Shown: positions 44,953 to 56,602, counted from the stretch's first letter. The stretch: 64,000 nt of DNA from Tetranychus cinnabarinus (GCA_022266195.1 WHVY01000007.1:3534001-3598000); one strand, 5' to 3'. The notes: generated by a model not told the origin, from the letters alone. Numbers and translations are program-made.

Positions 44953-47900
44953 TGCTATTAACATCATTTGTCTCTTCATGTTTCTTAATATCATTTGTAT
45001 TATTAAAACTTATTCACATTTATATTTACTTTTATCATTATGCTTTTTTTACTTTGCACAACAATAATGTTTATTAAATTTAGCCTCATTTCCTATTGCA
45101 ATAATAATCAAGTTAATAATGGTGAAAATGATGGTGAAGATGAAAAGTAAAATGAATAAAGAAAATGATAAACAATTTGAAAATTTGATTCAGAAAACAT
45201 TTTCCCTTCTCACTTGGATTGTCACTGAATTCAAATGTTTAACCTCAATTGCCTCAAGACTTTTTCACTTTACATTTGGCATCTTTAAAGCTCATCATTC
45301 AGTATCATTTCACTCCATTTAATGTTATTTACTTGGACATTATTCACATCTTTTTTTTCACTCTTTACCAGAACAAAAATTTTGTCATGTTTAAGGCGAA
45401 AATTTGTCCAAATTAATCTTGATTGAAAGTGTACATAACAGAGAGTTGATTGAGGTCGAAATTAAGTTGCATTCAAGATGCATGGTAATCTGTTGAACTG
45501 CTTGCGGCAATTTAAAACTTGATGTCCAATCTTGGACTTTTCATCTTGTGTTTGGACAATTGTCATGTAAAGTTACAGATCAAGTTAACAAATAAATCAA
45601 TTTGTACAATTGAATTGCTCCAAATTGAAATCAATATAATTCAAATTGATTCGTGAATCGAAGTCTATTTTTTTCATAGGATTTTTCAAAAAGTCGATCG
45701 AGCATCGATTTATCTCCGAAGAATATTACAACGATAACATTTCCTTTGAGATGGTCACTTTTATCGGCTCCTTTAGATTCCTAAAGTGAGAAAGACGATA
45801 GAAATCGACGATATAAAACTGGGATATAACTCCGAAAACGCCTCGCCGTCAAAACATCACCAAAACTTAAAAGGAAAAGGAAAATTTCGAATATCGCATC
45901 GAGAAGTTTCACATGTGCAGTAGTGAAAATTTGCAAAAAACACGTGCATTCATGTTGTATTAGAATTATTTTCATGATATATTACATGTTGCAAACTATC
46001 TTGTTACCATGGCGCTCCTGGATACAAAACTCATGTTTTTCATTAGTGAAATAAATTAATCAGTTCCGAAGAGCCAATGAGTGGAGGAATTCCCACAGAT
46101 GCAGATCCAAATTTTGATCCAACCGAAACGAGCCAAACAATGGACCATTTGAAATTTCCCCTTTACGGAATTCGACTGTAAATGTATCATTATCATGCGA
46201 TGATCTGAGCCTGCCAAATACTTATTTGCTTTCTTTGGAAGTTGAGGTAGATGAATTGATAGCCTTTAAAGTTGAAGAGTCGAAAAGAAATGATTAAAGA
46301 GTTTTTGACTCCAAGGGAGTGTTTACTCCTATTTCTAGTCTTATTGAAACTTGAAAATCAATTTTTAAAACTAAAATTGATAAATTGTTACTAAGAGAGT
46401 AAATTAATTTGATAAAATTGAGTTAATTATCAATATGAGCTTAACAGGCAAATGAAATTTTATCCAAAAAACAAGTTTCCAATATTAAATTAGCACCAAT
46501 TTATTTGCCTCAAAACCAAGAATACAACTTATCTCACTCCCAGTTTACCTTTTCCTTGCCAGCTCCTTTCATTATGATAATCTTTCTTTATAAATCAGAA
46601 ATGTTTCCATCCTCCATCATCATTATCATCAGTTAATCATTGCTGTTTCTCACGTAATTACCTAATTGACTATCTAATGAAAAGTAAAACTAAACACTGT
46701 TGAATACTCGATAATTTAAATTGCATTTGTGTAAACTAACCAATCTAATCAAACAAGAGAGACACAAATGATAAAAGTGAAATACAAAGAAATACAAATG
46801 CAAACATTATCACAATAAAAATACATTCAAATCCAACACTGATTAACCATAACCTGTCAAAGTAAAGCTATCAAGTTATTTATGAAAATGAATAAATCTG
46901 TCAATTTGGTTCAATCATTGTTCCTCTTCATTATCATCCTCATTTTACATGAAACACTCATATACATGATGATGATAGTATATAAAGTTATCTCTTCAAC
47001 TCCACCCGTCAATTGACAATCCTGATAATGTTTTTTTAAACTATTCCTTTATTATTCTCATCTTTATCATGATCATCATCTTAACCTTTCTCGAATCTAT
47101 TCAACTCGATAAAAAAGATGATAATAGCAGAGGATGAAATGATTATTTCAATTGTCAGACAAAAAATCGATCAAAGATGGAAAAAGTAAGATAAATTATT
47201 CTTTTCTTTGATTCCTCATCGTTCATGGTGATATTATTCAATGGGAATAAATTAATCTGTTTTACCTCAATTTCGATTTCCATTTGGAATCACAAATTTT
47301 TCTCTCGAAATTTTCACTAACAATCGATTCGAATAAATTGCTTCTATTAATTTTTCGGCAAAAATCGTCTCAGGTTGAAACAATTTAATAAAATGAAATA
47401 TTATTGAACCTGAAATTTACATTAAAGATTTTCCTTGAAAGCAAATATTAAATACTTTGAGTCAAAACTGGTTAACATTTTCAAAGTTAATCCATTTTAC
47501 CCAAAATGAGCACATTTTCCCTGTGAAATCCCTTAAAATCACGTTCCCAGGTAAATAATGAACATTAATGTTTCCTTTTTTTCTCATTAAATTTTCACTT
47601 TTATCTCATTTAATCAAACTGTTTTTTAACAAACTTAAAACAAATAATGCAATAACCAGATAAGATTTTGCATAAACCTCGAAAACTGGAAAGAAGAATG
47701 CTGGGAAATTCTGTGGATATTTTCATTCTCTTTCACATGCAATTCGGGAATAAACTGTGAATCTGTGAGAATGAAATTAGCATTGTATTGAAAAGTTAAT
47801 ATAAAAGGTGGAGAGAAGAGGAAAGGTTTCATGAAGTTGGCAAAATGCTATTGATAAAGTAATCAAGGAAAAGGTCAACTTTAAGAATGAGTTTAATCGG

Positions 47901-50232
47901 TCAAGTAATCAGCAAATCAATTGGACCATTGGTGCACAAAGAGGTTCAAGAGGAAAATGATGAAGATGATGTAAGTGATGAAGGTGATGATGATGTGAAT
48001 GATGATCAAGTTTGTAAAGGATGAATGAGCAGATAGAAAGTGAAATGAAAAGGAATATAAAAAAAGGGTAAATCTGGTTGAACAAGATTCTCTAATTAGA
48101 TTGAATAAGTTAATCAATAATTAATGTTGCTATTTAAGAAATTTTTTTCTTCTATTCCAATACCTTATTCCGTTTAATTCAAGACTAACGAGCAAAAATA
48201 GATTCTTTGTTAACACTTTTCTTCTGTTCAAGTTTACCGTCAATATTTGATGAAATTTTACTCATCAATCTTTCAAGTTGAATGAAGGCTAATAAAGAGG
48301 GAAAATTGATTAAAAGGAAATTGTTGAAGAATCAAAAGTTTCACATTTTCATCAAATTCATTTGTATTAATGTTGAAATGATTTATTCCAATAAACGATA
48401 AATGATCATTTTCATGGTGAAAGAGGTTGACTTGTTTCAACTTTTAGTTCAATGTAAAACTGAATCTATTTATATCAGTCTTGTGAACCCAAAAGGGTTC
48501 GGGTTTTTGTTTGAAATATTAATTTTCTTCACTTTTTTTCTGGTTCCATTTTCAATGTTTTACTTTTCATTTGGAAAGACTTGAAGTTTTGGCAAATTGA
48601 GGTTTCAATCGATTTAATCTTCTTATTTTGTTCCTTCCATGTTGGACAGTTTGAATTGAGAAAGAATAGCAATTAACTGGAAGTGAAGGTTTGTAATGAA
48701 ATGTCAATTAGAGTTTCTTGTAATCAACAATTAACTCAAGAAGAAGATAAAGTTGATTGCAATTTATGTTGATTAGTTTAACTCAAGTTTGAAAAGTTTC
48801 TTATTGAAGGTTCACTTCATTTTAGCAACTTGCAAATGAAGTGAGCAAAATTGGTGGCAAGAAAAATATCAAAATTGAAACGGAATTTCTTCTGAACCAA
48901 GTTCATTCCAAAAATAAAAGTGTTTAGTGTTTAAAAACTAAACAAAAACTAGAGATTAAACTGTTGGACTGAAAAGGCTTTACATTTTGAAAAGTTTTTC
49001 ATCAATTTAAATTTTTATTTTCTTTTCGCCTTTTTGATTGCATTTCAATTGAATAAACTTTTCCCTCTTTTCCTTCAATTTTTGCAATCTTTTTCATTCC
49101 ACAGATTGATTCAGATTCATACATTGGCAAAGTTTCATTCTTTTTCCAAAGATGAAGATGGCCAAGAATAGAAGATAGTTTTTCCCTCTTTATTTTCAAA
49201 TGTAAAATTGAATGAGAAAATTGTTGATGGAATAAAAATTTTTACCTTTTCCATTCACTCCTAACCTATTATTGAATCACAAGGGATTGAGATGAAATAA
49301 TGTGATAACTTGAACTGCCATTTGATATAAGGTTATAAAAGGCTGAAAGAGTTGTAAGATAATGAGAAGAAGTTTATTGTAAGTTATCGTTTACTTTGGT
49401 CAATTCATTGGTCAACCATTTAACAAATTTATTCAAACTGACAGGCAAAATATTAATAATCTTTTCTTTGGAAAACATTTCAATGAGAAAAGAAAATTTC
49501 GTTTCAAACTCATTCAACTTTAACCAGACTTTTGTTTTTTCACTCTTCTCTTGATGAATTAACTTTGCATCATTTCTCGCCATCTTTTCATCTTCAATTT
49601 CCTCATCTTTTGGCTGCATCTTCAAGTCAATTACAAGTTTCTGTCATTCCTTGGACTTGGCTTTGAAAGGTTGAAAAGTGTTTCCAGAACAAAAGGCAAA
49701 TTGAGAAACCTTTCAATGTGTCAATGATTCAATTGTCCAGAATTTTTTACCCAAAGAAACCTTTTTACGCTTTCTTTCCTTCCCTGTCCATGAGTTGAGA
49801 TGAAAAGAGAAAAGAAAAAGTTGAAGATTAAATTGAAAAAAATACTTATTTCAATAAAAAAGACTCTCTTTTCCTCATCAGATTAATATCATTTAGATGA
49901 ATTACTTTTTTCGCCATTTCTCTCCCTCCAATGCTTTTCAAATCAAACTCATCAATCAATTGATTAATGAACTTGCTTCAATTATTAAGGAAAGCGAAGG
50001 TGAAAAAAAGTCCATTATTTTCCAATATATTATCAATCACATCCAATGATAATCAAATTTAATCATGAATTCTGAACAAGAGAAGAAAAAGTTTCAACTT
50101 TTGGTCAAGATTTTTGTTTTTTTTCTTCTTCTCTTCGATTTTATCGCATGAAAAATGATTTTCACTGCAAATTTGTTTGTTTCAAGTTGAGAAGCAAAAG
50201 AAATTCAATTGAAAAAGATTATTCAATTTCCA
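44953..50232. other. Non-coding tract between the two retrotransposons
   Basis: AT-rich. 45640-46190 is less AT-rich and looks like an older inserted repeat or gene relic. It includes a 43-residue open frame at 46050-46181 (SSEEPMSGGIPTDADPNFD) ending in TAA; I do not recognise it. The rest shows no gene. Confidence 0.4.
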
Positions 50233-50237
50233 TTATT

Positions 50238-50656
50238 TATGGTGACCAGATTATAATGAGGACTACTTTTTCACTTTAACCTTTAATCCTTTTCTTAACT
50301 TTCCTTTCTAAATCCTATTTCTTTTTTCCCTTTTTGACTAAGCATAATCAGCACTCTATTTGAGCCATAAAAATGAGCGCTCATAACGAGTATTCAGCTT
50401 AAGCTCTCAAAGCGAGTATTCAGCTTAAGCTCTCAGAGTGAGTATTCAAAGTGAGCACTCAAAGTGAGCACTCAAAGTGAACTCGACGGTTATAAAAGCC
50501 AAAGTTGTCCCTTTAGGGTCAGATTCCAAGCTTCGCTAGAAGACTGTAAACTCCTTAACTTTCACTCTCAATAAAATATTCAAAAATCAAACAACACTTT
50601 CGTTGTAGTGCTTTATTTTCCTTTCTTTTTCAATTTCTTTTCCGTATATCACTACA
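50238..50656 (+). repeat. Retrotransposon 2, 5' LTR with promoter and palindrome array
   Basis: 419 bp. TATAAAAG at 50491-50498 is a good TATA box and AATAAA at 50570-50575 a good poly(A) signal, so R should begin near 50520. Just upstream of the TATA box, 50371-50485 is an array of CTCA-N3-TGAG and TGAG-N2-CTCA palindromes, including a 26 bp unit (GAGTATTCAGCTTAAGCTCT plus six bases) in tandem. Confidence 0.95.
50371..50485 (+). repeat. Palindromic motif array in the LTR
   Basis: About seven degenerate copies of CTCAAAGTGAG-like sites sit directly upstream of the LTR TATA box, some spaced to form TGAGCACTCA. The same array is in the 3' LTR at 54812-54926. Related sites occur inside the coding region (52041-52185 and single sites at ~50964, 53192 and 53851). 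Confidence 0.85.
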
Positions 50657-50675
50657 AATTGGCGCAGTCGACAGG

Positions 50676-53600
50676 ATGTCACAAATTCCTATTCGTATTA
50701 AATTTACCTTAGTGAAAAAAGATGATCAGTTTTGTGTAACAAGATATTGTCTACCAAATTCCGATCAACAATGGTCTCTCGTTAGAGATGACCAACAACC
50801 CATTCAATTTCATCCAAATATTGCTCAGTTGGAACCCACCTTATGTGCAATGCGTGAAATGACTAGACAACGGACAATAACTCTTTTTCTTTCACCTGAA
50901 CAAGCTCAACCCTACACCAGTGAATCTCTTTCAAGTGGATCGATAAGTGATGAGAGTATCGAAGTGAGCTCTCAAAATGAGCAAACAGATAATCAGATTC
51001 CTTCTATGTTTCGGGAAATGATGAAACTACAAATGGAGTCGTTTCAAATGATGATGGCGAGTTTTCAACAAACTATGGTTCCAATGTCACGTCCAAAGAA
51101 CCAACGGATGGAGGTTACTAAATTCAATGGTAAACAAGAAGACGCAAAGACATGGCTAATCAGTTATGAAAAGGCATGTGAGTTCAATGGTTGGACCTCG
51201 GATGACGCCAAGGTTAACAATTTGAAAGCCTATCTGGAAGGTATCGCCCTAAAATGGTTTAATAGTAGATTGGTTGAACAAATTCCATTTGAATGGCTTC
51301 CATGGAAAGAAGCTTTTCTTGAATCGTTCGGACAGAATCGACTTTCACAAGCACAATCAGCACTATCATGGGAATACAGAGGTGGACCATTGCTTGAATA
51401 TTACTATGAAAAGCAAAGACTTCTGCAATTGGCATTTCCAGATCTAGATGACTTCAATTTTATGACTCTTATGCTTTTGAGTCTACCTGATGATTTATCC
51501 AAGCAAATCAACCTCACAGAAATAAGTTCGAAAGATGAACTTCGAAAAGTTCTTTGCCAGTTAAAACCAACCAAATCAAGAGACCGACGACAAGGTGACG
51601 AGGAAAAAGTCAAAGCAAGAGAAAAACCAAGGACAGATGACAGAAACAGAAGAGACATATCGAGAGCATATTCAATATCTGATGACTGTAATTATGAGGA
51701 TGAAGATGATGCAGTTTTCGAAATTAAAGTGAATGGTAAAAATACTATGGCTTTATTCGATAGTGGTGCTCAAGCAAATATGATATCAGAAAAGTTCGTA
51801 AATGAGAATGGATTTGAATCATTTGATGGTGACTCTTTTCTTCGTGCTTATAATGGTCAAGTTTCAAAGTACAACAGAAAAGTGAAAGCACAAGTACAAT
51901 TTGGAAAAACAAAGTGCGTTTTAGAATTTGTTGTCACAAATGAATGTGAACATGATGTGCTACTATCGAGAAAAGCTCTCAAGTCTTTGAAAATCAAATG
52001 GGATTTTGAACTTAACCGTATCTGTACTGAAACTTCAGATCTACTCAAAATGAGTACTCAAAGTGAGTGTTCACAACGAGAACTCAAAATGAGTGCTCAA
52101 AGTGAGTGTTCACAACGAGAACTCAAAATGAGTACTCAAAATGAGTGTTCACAACGCGAACTCAAAATGAGCGCTCAAAATGAGTTAAACGATACAAGAG
52201 ACCTCATCTTTGACCTGGAACAAGCAAAAGAACATTTTCCTTCAATATTTACTCTCAACTGTGACCAACCGAAAAAACAAGTTGACTTTCAACTATCAAT
52301 CGATGCCCCAGTTATTCAATTCAAAGCATTCAGATTATCAAGAGAAAAATACTTATGGGCACAAAAGAAAATTGATGAACTTTTATCTCAAGGAATCATC
52401 GAAAAATCAACCTCTGAGTACGCTTCACCATGTGTCATCGTCCCAAAAGAAAATGGTCAATTGAGATTGTGTCAAGATTATCGTGAGATTAACAAAAACA
52501 CCACGCTTGATCCATTTCCTTTCCCAATAATTGACGAGATTATCAACATGTTTGGAGGTTGCCATTTCTTCACTAAATTGGACCTTAAAGACGGTTTCTG
52601 GCAAATAGGTATTACTAAGCCAACTCGCAAATTTACTGCATTTGTGCTACCATTCGGGCATTATGAGATGACCCGATTGCCTTTTGGTTGGAAAAATTCG
52701 CCTCCCCTGTTCCAACGGATGATGTGTGAAATCTTGGGTGATTTACTTAAAACAAGTAAAGTGGCAGTTTATATCGATGATATATGCATTGGTGGTATGG
52801 ATAAAACGGATTGTGCTAAGTACTCATTTTTAGTACTGAAAAGACTGCATGATGCAGGAATTCAAGTGAACGAAGCTAAAAGCATTTTTTGTGCTGAAAG
52901 TGTAACCTTTTTGGGTCGTGTTATTAATGGTCAAACTAAAACCACTCGAATTGAGTCAATTGAAAGAGTCAAGTCTATGAAAAAGCCCGATGACCTTCAC
53001 TCACTTCGCTGTTTTACTGGCTTGACTGGACATTTTCGATCCTTCATTCCGAAATATGCGGAAATTGTTAGGCCTCTTGACCGACTGAAACAAAAGGACG
53101 TACCATTTACCTGGGATCAATCATGCGAACAAGCCTATCAAAAACTCGTAGATGCGATCAGCTCTAATCCAATTTTAGGAGTTCCTGATTGGAGCGCTCA
53201 ATTTGAGCTATCATGTGACGCCTCGCATTATGGAACTGGTGCTATTTTATATCAACGTGATGGAAGTAAACAACGCTGCAAACAACTAAAAGTTATCGGA
53301 TACTATTCTTACACATTCACCAAGCCTGAGTTAAATTACTCAACAACTGAGAAAGAATGCTTGGCTGTGATAAAGGCAATAAAATATTTTCGCAGCTACT
53401 TAGAGGGTAAAGAATTCATCGTAAACAGTGACCATCAAGCTTTGTCTCACCTCCTTTCCTTAAAGGAACCTAAGAATCGACTTGGCCGTTGGCAAACTTT
53501 TCTCATGAGTTTTAACCTCAAAATCAATCACCGTTCTGGTCGTGAATTGACCGACGCCGATGCGATTTCAAGACTTTGTCCTTCAATACCAACCTTAAAC

Positions 53601-54671
53601 TTCATTAAAGTTCAGAATGGCTCGACTAGAATTCAAGTTACCGAAGATCAAATTCAACCAATTCTCAAAGCTTATCATGATGACCCTGAGTCAGGCGGTC
53701 ACGATGGTATCTCTAGAACCTATCATAAGTTGGCTGCAAGATTCACTTGGCCGAAAATGAAAGAAAGTATAATTGATTACATACGCACTTGCGATATTTG
53801 TCAACGTGAGAAAGCAAAGTTCAAACAGAGTCTCGATTTCATTACTCAACCTGAGCACTCAAAACGAGTCTTCGAAGTGATGCATGTTGATTATGGCGAG
53901 ATTAATAAGAAAAGTGATGGAATTGGAAAAACCAAATCTTTTTTGGTTACTGTGGATGAAGCATCTCGTTTGTGTCAAGCGATTCCAATGAGAGAAGATT
54001 CAAAATCATTTGTTAATTTTTTACGTTCTCATCCAGCTATAAGTCAAATCAAAAAAGTTATTTCTGACTGTGGCAAATCATTTATAGCCAACTCAACCAA
54101 GCAAATTGCTAATGAATTAGGGATAAAATTGGTTACAACTTCACCCTACAGCCCTTGGTCAAATGGAATGGCAGAACGATGTGTGCAAAAAATAAAGATT
54201 TTTGTCAGTTGTTTCCCTGATTTTCCAGGAGGATGGAAAGCTGCAGTTCAAGCTGCTGCAAAACACAGCAATCGGTCATACAATCGAGCTTTAGGTTGTT
54301 CACCATTTTTCAAAGCTTTTGGTTACGTCGATTCTCTCCCAGCAGATAAGCATTTTGGAATAGATACTAGCTTAATTCAAAAAGAAAAACCATTTGATGA
54401 AAAACAACAAGAAAATTATCGGCAGAAAATGCAAGAATATGCAAATCGTAACAAGAGTAAGATCACTAAGTTTGAACCAGGTTCAATGGTTCTAGTTGCA
54501 TCTTCGAAAGTTGGTAAAAAGTTTAATTTCAAAGGCCCATTCAAAATATTACGAATCTCAGAAAAAGATGGATACCAGAAAACAATCATCTATGAAGATA
54601 ATGGCCAAGAGCATTTCGCTCATATCAGAAATTGTCGCTCTTATTATCCTCGGCAGGATAATTCCAAGTAA
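50676..54671 (+). CDS. Gag-Pol polyprotein of retrotransposon 2
   Basis: A single 1331-residue frame; its ATG overlaps the last two bases of the primer-binding site. The Gag capsid region is at ~145-300 (WLISYEKACEFNGW). No CCHC zinc knuckle is present; a basic stretch (RRQGDEEKVKAREKP) may bind RNA instead. Protease has DSG at 362-364. Residues ~456-503 are a 13-residue repeat (ELKMS-T/A-Q-S/N-ECSQR, about 3.5 copies) between protease and reverse transcriptase. RT carries YIDD (699-702). RNase H starts at FELSCDASHYGTG. Integrase has an HHCC domain and the triad D1072, D1131, E1167 (D,D-35-E). A GPF-type module (FKGPFKILRI) lies near the end. All catalytic residues are in place. With no internal stop, Gag and Pol would be made in equal amounts unless processing or another control acts. 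Confidence 0.95.
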   Translation: MSQIPIRIKFTLVKKDDQFCVTRYCLPNSDQQWSLVRDDQQPIQFHPNIAQLEPTLCAMREMTRQRTITLFLSPEQAQPYTSESLSSGSISDESIEVSSQNEQTDNQIPSMFREMMKLQMESFQMMMASFQQTMVPMSRPKNQRMEVTKFNGKQEDAKTWLISYEKACEFNGWTSDDAKVNNLKAYLEGIALKWFNSRLVEQIPFEWLPWKEAFLESFGQNRLSQAQSALSWEYRGGPLLEYYYEKQRLLQLAFPDLDDFNFMTLMLLSLPDDLSKQINLTEISSKDELRKVLCQLKPTKSRDRRQGDEEKVKAREKPRTDDRNRRDISRAYSISDDCNYEDEDDAVFEIKVNGKNTMALFDSGAQANMISEKFVNENGFESFDGDSFLRAYNGQVSKYNRKVKAQVQFGKTKCVLEFVVTNECEHDVLLSRKALKSLKIKWDFELNRICTETSDLLKMSTQSECSQRELKMSAQSECSQRELKMSTQNECSQRELKMSAQNELNDTRDLIFDLEQAKEHFPSIFTLNCDQPKKQVDFQLSIDAPVIQFKAFRLSREKYLWAQKKIDELLSQGIIEKSTSEYASPCVIVPKENGQLRLCQDYREINKNTTLDPFPFPIIDEIINMFGGCHFFTKLDLKDGFWQIGITKPTRKFTAFVLPFGHYEMTRLPFGWKNSPPLFQRMMCEILGDLLKTSKVAVYIDDICIGGMDKTDCAKYSFLVLKRLHDAGIQVNEAKSIFCAESVTFLGRVINGQTKTTRIESIERVKSMKKPDDLHSLRCFTGLTGHFRSFIPKYAEIVRPLDRLKQKDVPFTWDQSCEQAYQKLVDAISSNPILGVPDWSAQFELSCDASHYGTGAILYQRDGSKQRCKQLKVIGYYSYTFTKPELNYSTTEKECLAVIKAIKYFRSYLEGKEFIVNSDHQALSHLLSLKEPKNRLGRWQTFLMSFNLKINHRSGRELTDADAISRLCPSIPTLNFIKVQNGSTRIQVTEDQIQPILKAYHDDPESGGHDGISRTYHKLAARFTWPKMKESIIDYIRTCDICQREKAKFKQSLDFITQPEHSKRVFEVMHVDYGEINKKSDGIGKTKSFLVTVDEASRLCQAIPMREDSKSFVNFLRSHPAISQIKKVISDCGKSFIANSTKQIANELGIKLVTTSPYSPWSNGMAERCVQKIKIFVSCFPDFPGGWKAAVQAAAKHSNRSYNRALGCSPFFKAFGYVDSLPADKHFGIDTSLIQKEKPFDEKQQENYRQKMQEYANRNKSKITKFEPGSMVLVASSKVGKKFNFKGPFKILRISEKDGYQKTIIYEDNGQEHFAHIRNCRSYYPRQDNSK
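52041..52185 (+). repeat. In-frame 39 bp tandem repeat carrying the LTR palindromes
   Basis: About 3.5 copies of a 39 bp unit, each holding CTCAAAATGAG and CTCAAAGTGAG (or AAAATGAG) sites. The period is a multiple of three, so the polyprotein frame is kept. Confidence 0.9.
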
Positions 54672-54678
54672 GGGGGAA

Positions 54679-55097
54679 TATGGTGACCAGATTATAATGA
54701 GGACTACTTTTTCACTTTAACCTTTAATCCTTTTCTTAACTTTCCTTTCTAAATCCTATTTCTTTTTTCCCTTTTTGACTAAGCATAATCAGCACTCTAT
54801 TTGAGCCATAAAAATGAGCGCTCATAACGAGTATTCAGCTTAAGCTCTCAAAGCGAGTATTCAGCTTAAGCTCTCAGAGTGAGTATTCAAAGTGAGCACT
54901 CAAAGTGAGCACTCAAAGTGAACTCGACGGTTATAAAAGCCAAAGTTGTCCCTTTAGGGTCAGATTCCAAGCTTCGCTAGAAGACTGTAAACTCCTTAAC
55001 TTTCACTCTCAATAAAATATTCAAAAATCAAACAACACTTTCGTTGTAGTGCTTTATTTTCCTTTCTTTTTCAATTTCTTTTCCGTATATCACTACA
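54679..55097 (+). repeat. Retrotransposon 2, 3' LTR
   Basis: 419 bp, apparently identical to the 5' LTR by eye. TATA at 54932-54939 and AATAAA at 55011-55016. TTATT target duplication follows. Confidence 0.95.
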
Positions 55098-55102
55098 TTA
55101 TT

Positions 55103-56089
55103 ATTGTGACTAATAAACATGGAAAAGTTTTTCAAGTTTTTCGAATCAAATTTTATCATCAATTTCGACATTTTTCTTCTTCTTTTTGGTGACAATAAAA
55201 GTGTTGAAATTCAACGTTCAAGGTGATTATGTTGGTGCAACTGCGTTTCATGATGATTTATGATTGATGAGTTTCATCTGATTCAAAGTGAAATTTGATT
55301 ACATGTAAATCTTTATATTCAGTTGAATGATATGTTATTTATAAAAGAGAAACTCTTTTCTTTTGCTTTCCTCTTCTTCCATATTAATACATTATAACCA
55401 ACTTTACGAAACTCATAACTTTTCATCTTTTTTTGTTTGCTTGAAATTCATTGAACACTTCTTTTCAGTCCTTTTCTCCCTCATTTATCATGTTTTCTTC
55501 TTTCCCTTCAAATGGCAAAATATTCATTTTCATCATTTGTAATCACAATCAAGGTTATAGGATTTGATGAAAATCAAATTTCATTGAAATTGTCAATTTC
55601 GTTTTCACATTTGTGACTTTTCATTTCTCCAAATTGTTTAGTTGTTGCTTTCTTGTAAACAGGAAAAGTTCATTCAGATGAAAATAAAGTAAAATTTCAA
55701 TTTCAAATACAATATTAAATTGCAATGGAGTAAAGACGTTTTTTAGATTGATTTTGAGATAAAAATTAATTGATTTAAAGACTAACCACTAACACTTGTA
55801 TGACTCCTTGATTTTCACGAATTCATATTGCATGTAATTGGACAGATTAGATCAGCATCGATTCCAAACAATAATGAAAAGATGATGTAAATTACCTGAC
55901 CTAAGCCAACTGTTATCCCTGTCAGTACACCTTCCCTTCAATTCCATCAAAAAAGGCAGAGGTGTTTACTCTTATTTCAATACTGTGTTTGCTTTTTTAT
56001 GCAAGTTTTTTGTTTATGAAGAAACTGTCATTCAAACTAATTCAAAGTTTTCTATGTTGAGGAAGTACTGTAGTTGTACAAACTAGAAA
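55103..56089. other. Spacer right of retrotransposon 2
   Basis: AT-rich DNA with no recognised gene or repeat. Confidence 0.4.
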
Positions 56090-56602
56090 ATGTCAAGAAT
56101 CTATGGTGCTGCATCTGACGACCCTCATTTGTCTATAAATTGTACGCATTTAACTGTGGTGCAAGAAGCCCGCAAATGTGTCAAGAATGGCGAGAAGCTA
56201 TTAGAGGTAGTAACCTCTAGATTCACTGGTATAAAATATGCGAATGCACACTCTCGTTTAGTAATTCTTTAAAGCAACACCTCATGCCAAATGATCGTAT
56301 ATGATCCTTTGGTCTCTCTAGAAGTCAGCCCTGGCAGCATTGCAAAAAAGCTAAATATTAGATATGCTGTTATAGCATGTGGAACAAAGGAACTTTGCGA
56401 AAGAACCTGTGTGATAAACAGCCTTAAAAAAGCTGTTGAAATTATGGTTGGTAAAGTTAAACTGAAAATTGTAAAAAAATATTATTTTGTATTGAAAAAT
56501 ATATTCAATAAAGTATTTCTATGTTTATTGGTTGTTGTGTTTATTTCCCTTTTTCTTTCCGTTAATCTACTTTTAGCATACATATGGTTTTCTGTAAAGT
56601 AA
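56090..56602 (+). pseudogene. Unidentified broken open frame
   Basis: Two open stretches in the same frame, 56090-56272 and 56273-56602, are separated by one TAA (56270-56272). The codon use looks more gene-like than the surroundings (HLTVVQEARKCVKNGEKLLE; then SPGSIAKKLNIRYAVIACGT). The last ~35 residues are hydrophobic and may be chance. I do not recognise the family. It may be a decayed gene or element relic. A reverse-oriented repeat fragment follows at 56680-56860. Confidence 0.35.

Larger units (their letters stand above)
50238..55097 (+). mobile_element. Ty3/Gypsy-type LTR retrotransposon 2, full length and intact
   Basis: This 4860 bp element has two 419 bp LTRs (50238-50656 and 54679-55097) that look identical, starting TATGGTGA and ending TCACTACA. 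It is flanked by target duplication TTATT (50233-50237 and 55098-55102). Primer-binding site TGGCGCAGTCGACAGGAT lies at 50660-50677 (serine tRNA type, as in the 17.6/297 group), and polypurine tract AAGGGGGAA ends at 54678. One uninterrupted gag-pol frame of 1331 codons fills the interior. There is no env. Identical LTRs and an intact frame suggest a recent, perhaps active, copy. Confidence 0.96.

Noticed and set aside
50240..50656. LTR start of element 2 at TGGTGACC (50240)
   Set aside because: Then no target duplication is found. Starting at TATGG (50238) gives TTATT on both sides, abuts the polypurine tract and improves the terminal inverted repeat.
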